Source: JARRQJ01 sp037381915
Lineage (GTDB): Bacteria > Pseudomonadota > Gammaproteobacteria > DRLM01
DNA: 24,910 bases
Assembly (NCBI GenBank): GCA_037381915.1
Contig: JARRQJ010000032.1
Location: forward strand, 1 to 24,910
Reading direction: 5' to 3'
Below are positions 22,816 to 24,910 of this stretch, piece by piece. Every line of letters begins with the position of its first letter. The first letter of the stretch is position 1. The notes under the pieces were generated by a model that did no database searches, was not told the DNA's origin, and was given only the letters and a program-made list of their open reading frames with translations. A program made the translations under genes and the position numbers.

Positions 22816-24105
22816 CTAACGCTGTTGTTCGCGGGCGATCGCACGGTAACCGATGTCCGAGCGATAGTACACATTGTCCCAGCGGATCTGATGCACCAGT
22901 TCATAGGCGCGGAGTTTGGCCTGATAGACGCTGTCACCCAGGGCACAGGCGCATAACACCCGGCCGCCTGCGGTGACGATCCGCCCGTCCTGCTGCGCCG
23001 TGCCGGCGTGAAAGACCTTGGTATCCGCTTCCTCGTGCGTCGGCAGGCCGCTGATTATATCGCCTTTGCGGTATTGGCCGGGATAGCCGCCCGCCGCCAT
23101 GACGATCCCCAGGGCCGGGCGCGGGTCCCACTGGGCCTGGATTTGGTCCAGGCGCCCCTCCACCGCCGCCTCGCACAGATCGACCAGATCGGAACGCAGC
23201 CGCATCATGATGGGCTGGGTCTCCGGGTCGCCGAAGCGGCAGTTGAATTCCAGGACCTTGGGCGAGCCGTCCGGGCCGATCATCAGGCCGGCGTAAAGAA
23301 AGCCGGTATAAGGGATGCCGTCGGCGGCCATGCCCCCCACCGTGGGTTCGATGACGTCGCGCATGATCCGTGCGTGTACCGCGGGGGTCACCACTGGCGC
23401 GGGGGAATAGGCGCCCATGCCGCCGGTGTTGGGACCGCGGTCTCCGTCGTCGCGGGCCTTGTGATCCTGGGAGGTCGCCATGGGCTTTATGTGTTCGCCG
23501 TCCACCATGACGATGAAGCTGGCTTCTTCGCCCTGCAGAAAGTCCTCGATGACCACGCGGTGGCCGGCGCTGCCGTAGGCGTTGCCCGCCAGCATGTCGC
23601 GTACCGCCGCGACGGCTTCGTCTTCCGTCTTGGCCAGGATCACGCCCTTGCCCGCCGCCAGGCCGTCGGCCTTGACCACGATGGGCGCCCCCCGCTCGCG
23701 AATATAGGCGACGGCGGCGTCGACCTCGGTGAAGTTCCGATAAGCGGCGGTTGGGATACGGTGGCGGGCCAGAAAGTCCTTGGCATAGGCCTTGGAGCCC
23801 TCCAACTGCGCCGCCGCGCGGCTGGGGCCGAAGCAGCGCAGTCCCGCCGCCTGGAAGGCATCCACCACCCCCGCCACCAGGGGGGCCTCGGGGCCGACGA
23901 TGGTGAGCCCGATCCGCCGGTCGCGGGCGAAATTCACCAGTTCGGCCACGGCGTCGGCGGCGATGGCGACATTTTCGATCTTGGCCTCCAGCGCCGTGCC
24001 CGCATTGCCGGGGGCGACGAACACCTTGTCCACCCGTGGGGACTGGGCCGCCTTCCAGGCGAGGGCATGCTCACGTCCGCCGCCGCCGATGATCAGAACC
24101 TGCAT
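22816..24105 (-). CDS. purD: Phosphoribosylamine-glycine ligase PurD
   Basis: PurD (GAR synthetase) joins phosphoribosylamine and glycine with ATP in the second step of purine synthesis. The ATG at 24105 gives 429 residues beginning MQVLIIGGGGREHALAWKAAQ, the family N-terminus, with GAGG upstream. The ATP-grasp parts are visible: GPEAPLVAGVVDAF, SKAYAKDFLARHRIPTAAY, PIVVKADGLAAGKGVILA, EEASFIVMVDGEH, DRGPNTGGMGAYSPAPV, YTGFLYAGLM and LEFNCRFGDPETQPIMMRL. It leads a four-gene operon with purE, tsaC and hemF (gaps of 37, 26 and 25 bases). The usual partner purH is not next to it; the upstream gene is divergent. Confidence 0.98.
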   Translation of the reverse strand: MQVLIIGGGGREHALAWKAAQSPRVDKVFVAPGNAGTALEAKIENVAIAADAVAELVNFARDRRIGLTIVGPEAPLVAGVVDAFQAAGLRCFGPSRAAAQLEGSKAYAKDFLARHRIPTAAYRNFTEVDAAVAYIRERGAPIVVKADGLAAGKGVILAKTEDEAVAAVRDMLAGNAYGSAGHRVVIEDFLQGEEASFIVMVDGEHIKPMATSQDHKARDDGDRGPNTGGMGAYSPAPVVTPAVHARIMRDVIEPTVGGMAADGIPYTGFLYAGLMIGPDGSPKVLEFNCRFGDPETQPIMMRLRSDLVDLCEAAVEGRLDQIQAQWDPRPALGIVMAAGGYPGQYRKGDIISGLPTHEEADTKVFHAGTAQQDGRIVTAGGRVLCACALGDSVYQAKLRAYELVHQIRWDNVYYRSDIGYRAIAREQQR

Positions 24106-24142
24106 GTCAGCCTCATGGTCGTTGTTTCCGCTAGGGGGCAAA

Positions 24143-24171
24143 AGGATACCGCATGGCCGCGGCGCTGTCTC
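24143..24171 (-). promoter_or_regulatory. Candidate promoter of the purD operon
   Basis: On the - strand, GAGACA (24171-24166) and TATCCT (24148-24143) are 17 bases apart, each matching 4 of 6 consensus positions. Transcription would start near 24136, about 30 bases before purD. Confidence 0.4.
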
Positions 24172-24204
24172 GATGTGGCACCGACAAGAGGTGGCGGGGG
24201 ATCA

Positions 24205-24213
24205 TGCTAGAAT
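24205..24213 (+). promoter_or_regulatory. Extended -10 promoter of the SBBP-type protein gene
   Basis: TGC directly before TAGAAT (24208-24213) makes an extended -10 element that needs little -35. Transcription would begin near 24220, 28 bases before the ATG at 24248. Confidence 0.45.
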
Positions 24214-24247
24214 CGATCGAGATGACGGCAACGGATGAGTGCAGATC

Positions 24248-24910
24248 ATGCCTACGGCAGTTTCCCGGCGAGGGTGGATATTAGGGTTGTTGGCGGGGAG
24301 TATGGTGTGGTACGCGGCATGGTGGGGATTCCACGGCAATGCGACCATGCCGTCCAAGGCTTGGCCCGTCATGACCGGCAGTGAAACGGTCACTGCCTCG
24401 TCAATGTTGGCCAAACTGCCGCCTGCCTTCGAACCCAACCGTGGTCAGGATGACGGGCGGGTGTTGTTTGCTTCCAGAAATCCCGGCTATTCCTTGTTTC
24501 TTACCGCCCGCGGGGCGGTCATCAGTTTGCGCGATGCCGCGCGACCGCTGACGTTGACCTGGCAGGGCGCGAATCCCGGCCCGGCAGCGGAGGGGGAGGC
24601 GGTCTTGCCCGGCAGGCATCATTATTTGCGGGGCGACGACCCTCGTCGCTGGCGGCGCGATATCCCTACCTATGCCAAGGTGCGCTACCGCGACCTCTAT
24701 CCGGGCATCGACCTGATCTACTACGGCCGGCAGCAACACCTGGAATACGATCTGGTCGTGGCGCCGGGCGCCGATCCCGCGGCGATCCGCCTGGGTCTGA
24801 GAGGGATGGATGCCTTGCACCTGAACCAGAATGGCGTCTTGCACATACAAATGGGAAAGCAAGCCCTGACATTGGGTAAGCCGGTCATCTACCAGGAGGC
24901 CGGCGGCGCG
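24248..24910 (+). CDS. Secreted SBBP-repeat/DUF7948-type protein, N-terminal part, cut by window end
   Basis: The frame is open from the ATG at 24248 to the last base (221 codons) with no stop. It begins with a basic and hydrophobic export segment (MPTAVSRRGWILGLLAGSMVWYAAWWG). Then come the blocks that open many SBBP-repeat proteins: PPAFEPNRGQ, NPGYSLFLTARGAVISLRD, LPGRHHYLRGDDPRRWRRDIPTYAKVRYRDLYPGIDLIYYG and LEYDLVVAPGADPAAIRL. In known relatives this domain precedes beta-propeller-like SBBP repeats in large secreted or surface proteins, so most of the gene probably lies beyond the window. No strong ribosome-binding site precedes the ATG; a GTG nine bases upstream is an alternative start. 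Confidence 0.82.
   Translation, partial: MPTAVSRRGWILGLLAGSMVWYAAWWGFHGNATMPSKAWPVMTGSETVTASSMLAKLPPAFEPNRGQDDGRVLFASRNPGYSLFLTARGAVISLRDAARPLTLTWQGANPGPAAEGEAVLPGRHHYLRGDDPRRWRRDIPTYAKVRYRDLYPGIDLIYYGRQQHLEYDLVVAPGADPAAIRLGLRGMDALHLNQNGVLHIQMGKQALTLGKPVIYQEAGGA

Noticed and set aside
1054..24910. Search for CRISPR arrays, insertion sequences, tRNA/rRNA genes, integrases and attachment sites
   Set aside because: No evenly spaced repeats, transposase or integrase frames, terminal inverted repeats or tRNA cloverleaf sequences were seen by eye; the accessory region shows no mobile-element boundary I can support.

Overview
The window reads as chromosomal DNA of a Gram-negative bacterium, most likely a gammaproteobacterium. 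It carries outer-membrane beta-barrels, a LolA-type periplasmic protein, and core genes in proteobacterial form: tsaD, typA/bipA, pip, dtd, apaH, hemF, tsaC, purE and purD. I cannot place the genus. Bases 1 to about 14.2 kb are accessory in character, and 14.3 to 24.1 kb are conserved housekeeping genes.

Region 1 (1-1514) holds a secreted protein of unknown function with its own terminator, then about 460 bases with no convincing gene. Region 2 (1515-11838, all + strand) is the interesting block. In order it encodes a class-2 O-methyltransferase-like enzyme, a LolA-like periplasmic protein, a ribbon-helix-helix/zinc-ribbon regulator, a DUF1302-type outer-membrane protein, an MMPL/RND inner-membrane transporter, a second outer-membrane-type protein, and a large TPR protein ending in a predicted beta-barrel. 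Overlapping reading frames (4016-4034 and 8160-8170) indicate co-expression. A 17-bp perfect palindrome sits inside a candidate promoter just ahead of the regulator and suggests autoregulation. The parts span inner membrane, periplasm and outer membrane, so the block probably moves or inserts a hydrophobic molecule such as a lipid, pigment or polymer. The substrate cannot be read from the sequence.

Region 3 (11891-14163, - strand) is a DrrAB-like ABC-2 exporter. Its ATPase has a roughly 170-residue charged, Trp/Gln-rich tail. A Trp/Gln/Gly-rich insert of similar style lies in the first periplasmic loop of the MMPL transporter. This shared feature is the oddest thing in the window. The ABC operon has a good sigma-70 promoter overlapped by a second perfect palindrome, between it and tsaD.

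Region 4 (14313-20639, + strand) holds tsaD, a VIT1/CCC1-family metal transporter, typA, pip, dtd and apaH. Region 5 (24105-20736, - strand) is a tight purD-purE-tsaC-hemF operon. Both tsaC and tsaD of the t6A tRNA-modification pathway are present. The window ends inside a secreted protein resembling the N-terminus of SBBP-repeat (DUF7948-type) proteins, transcribed divergently from purD.
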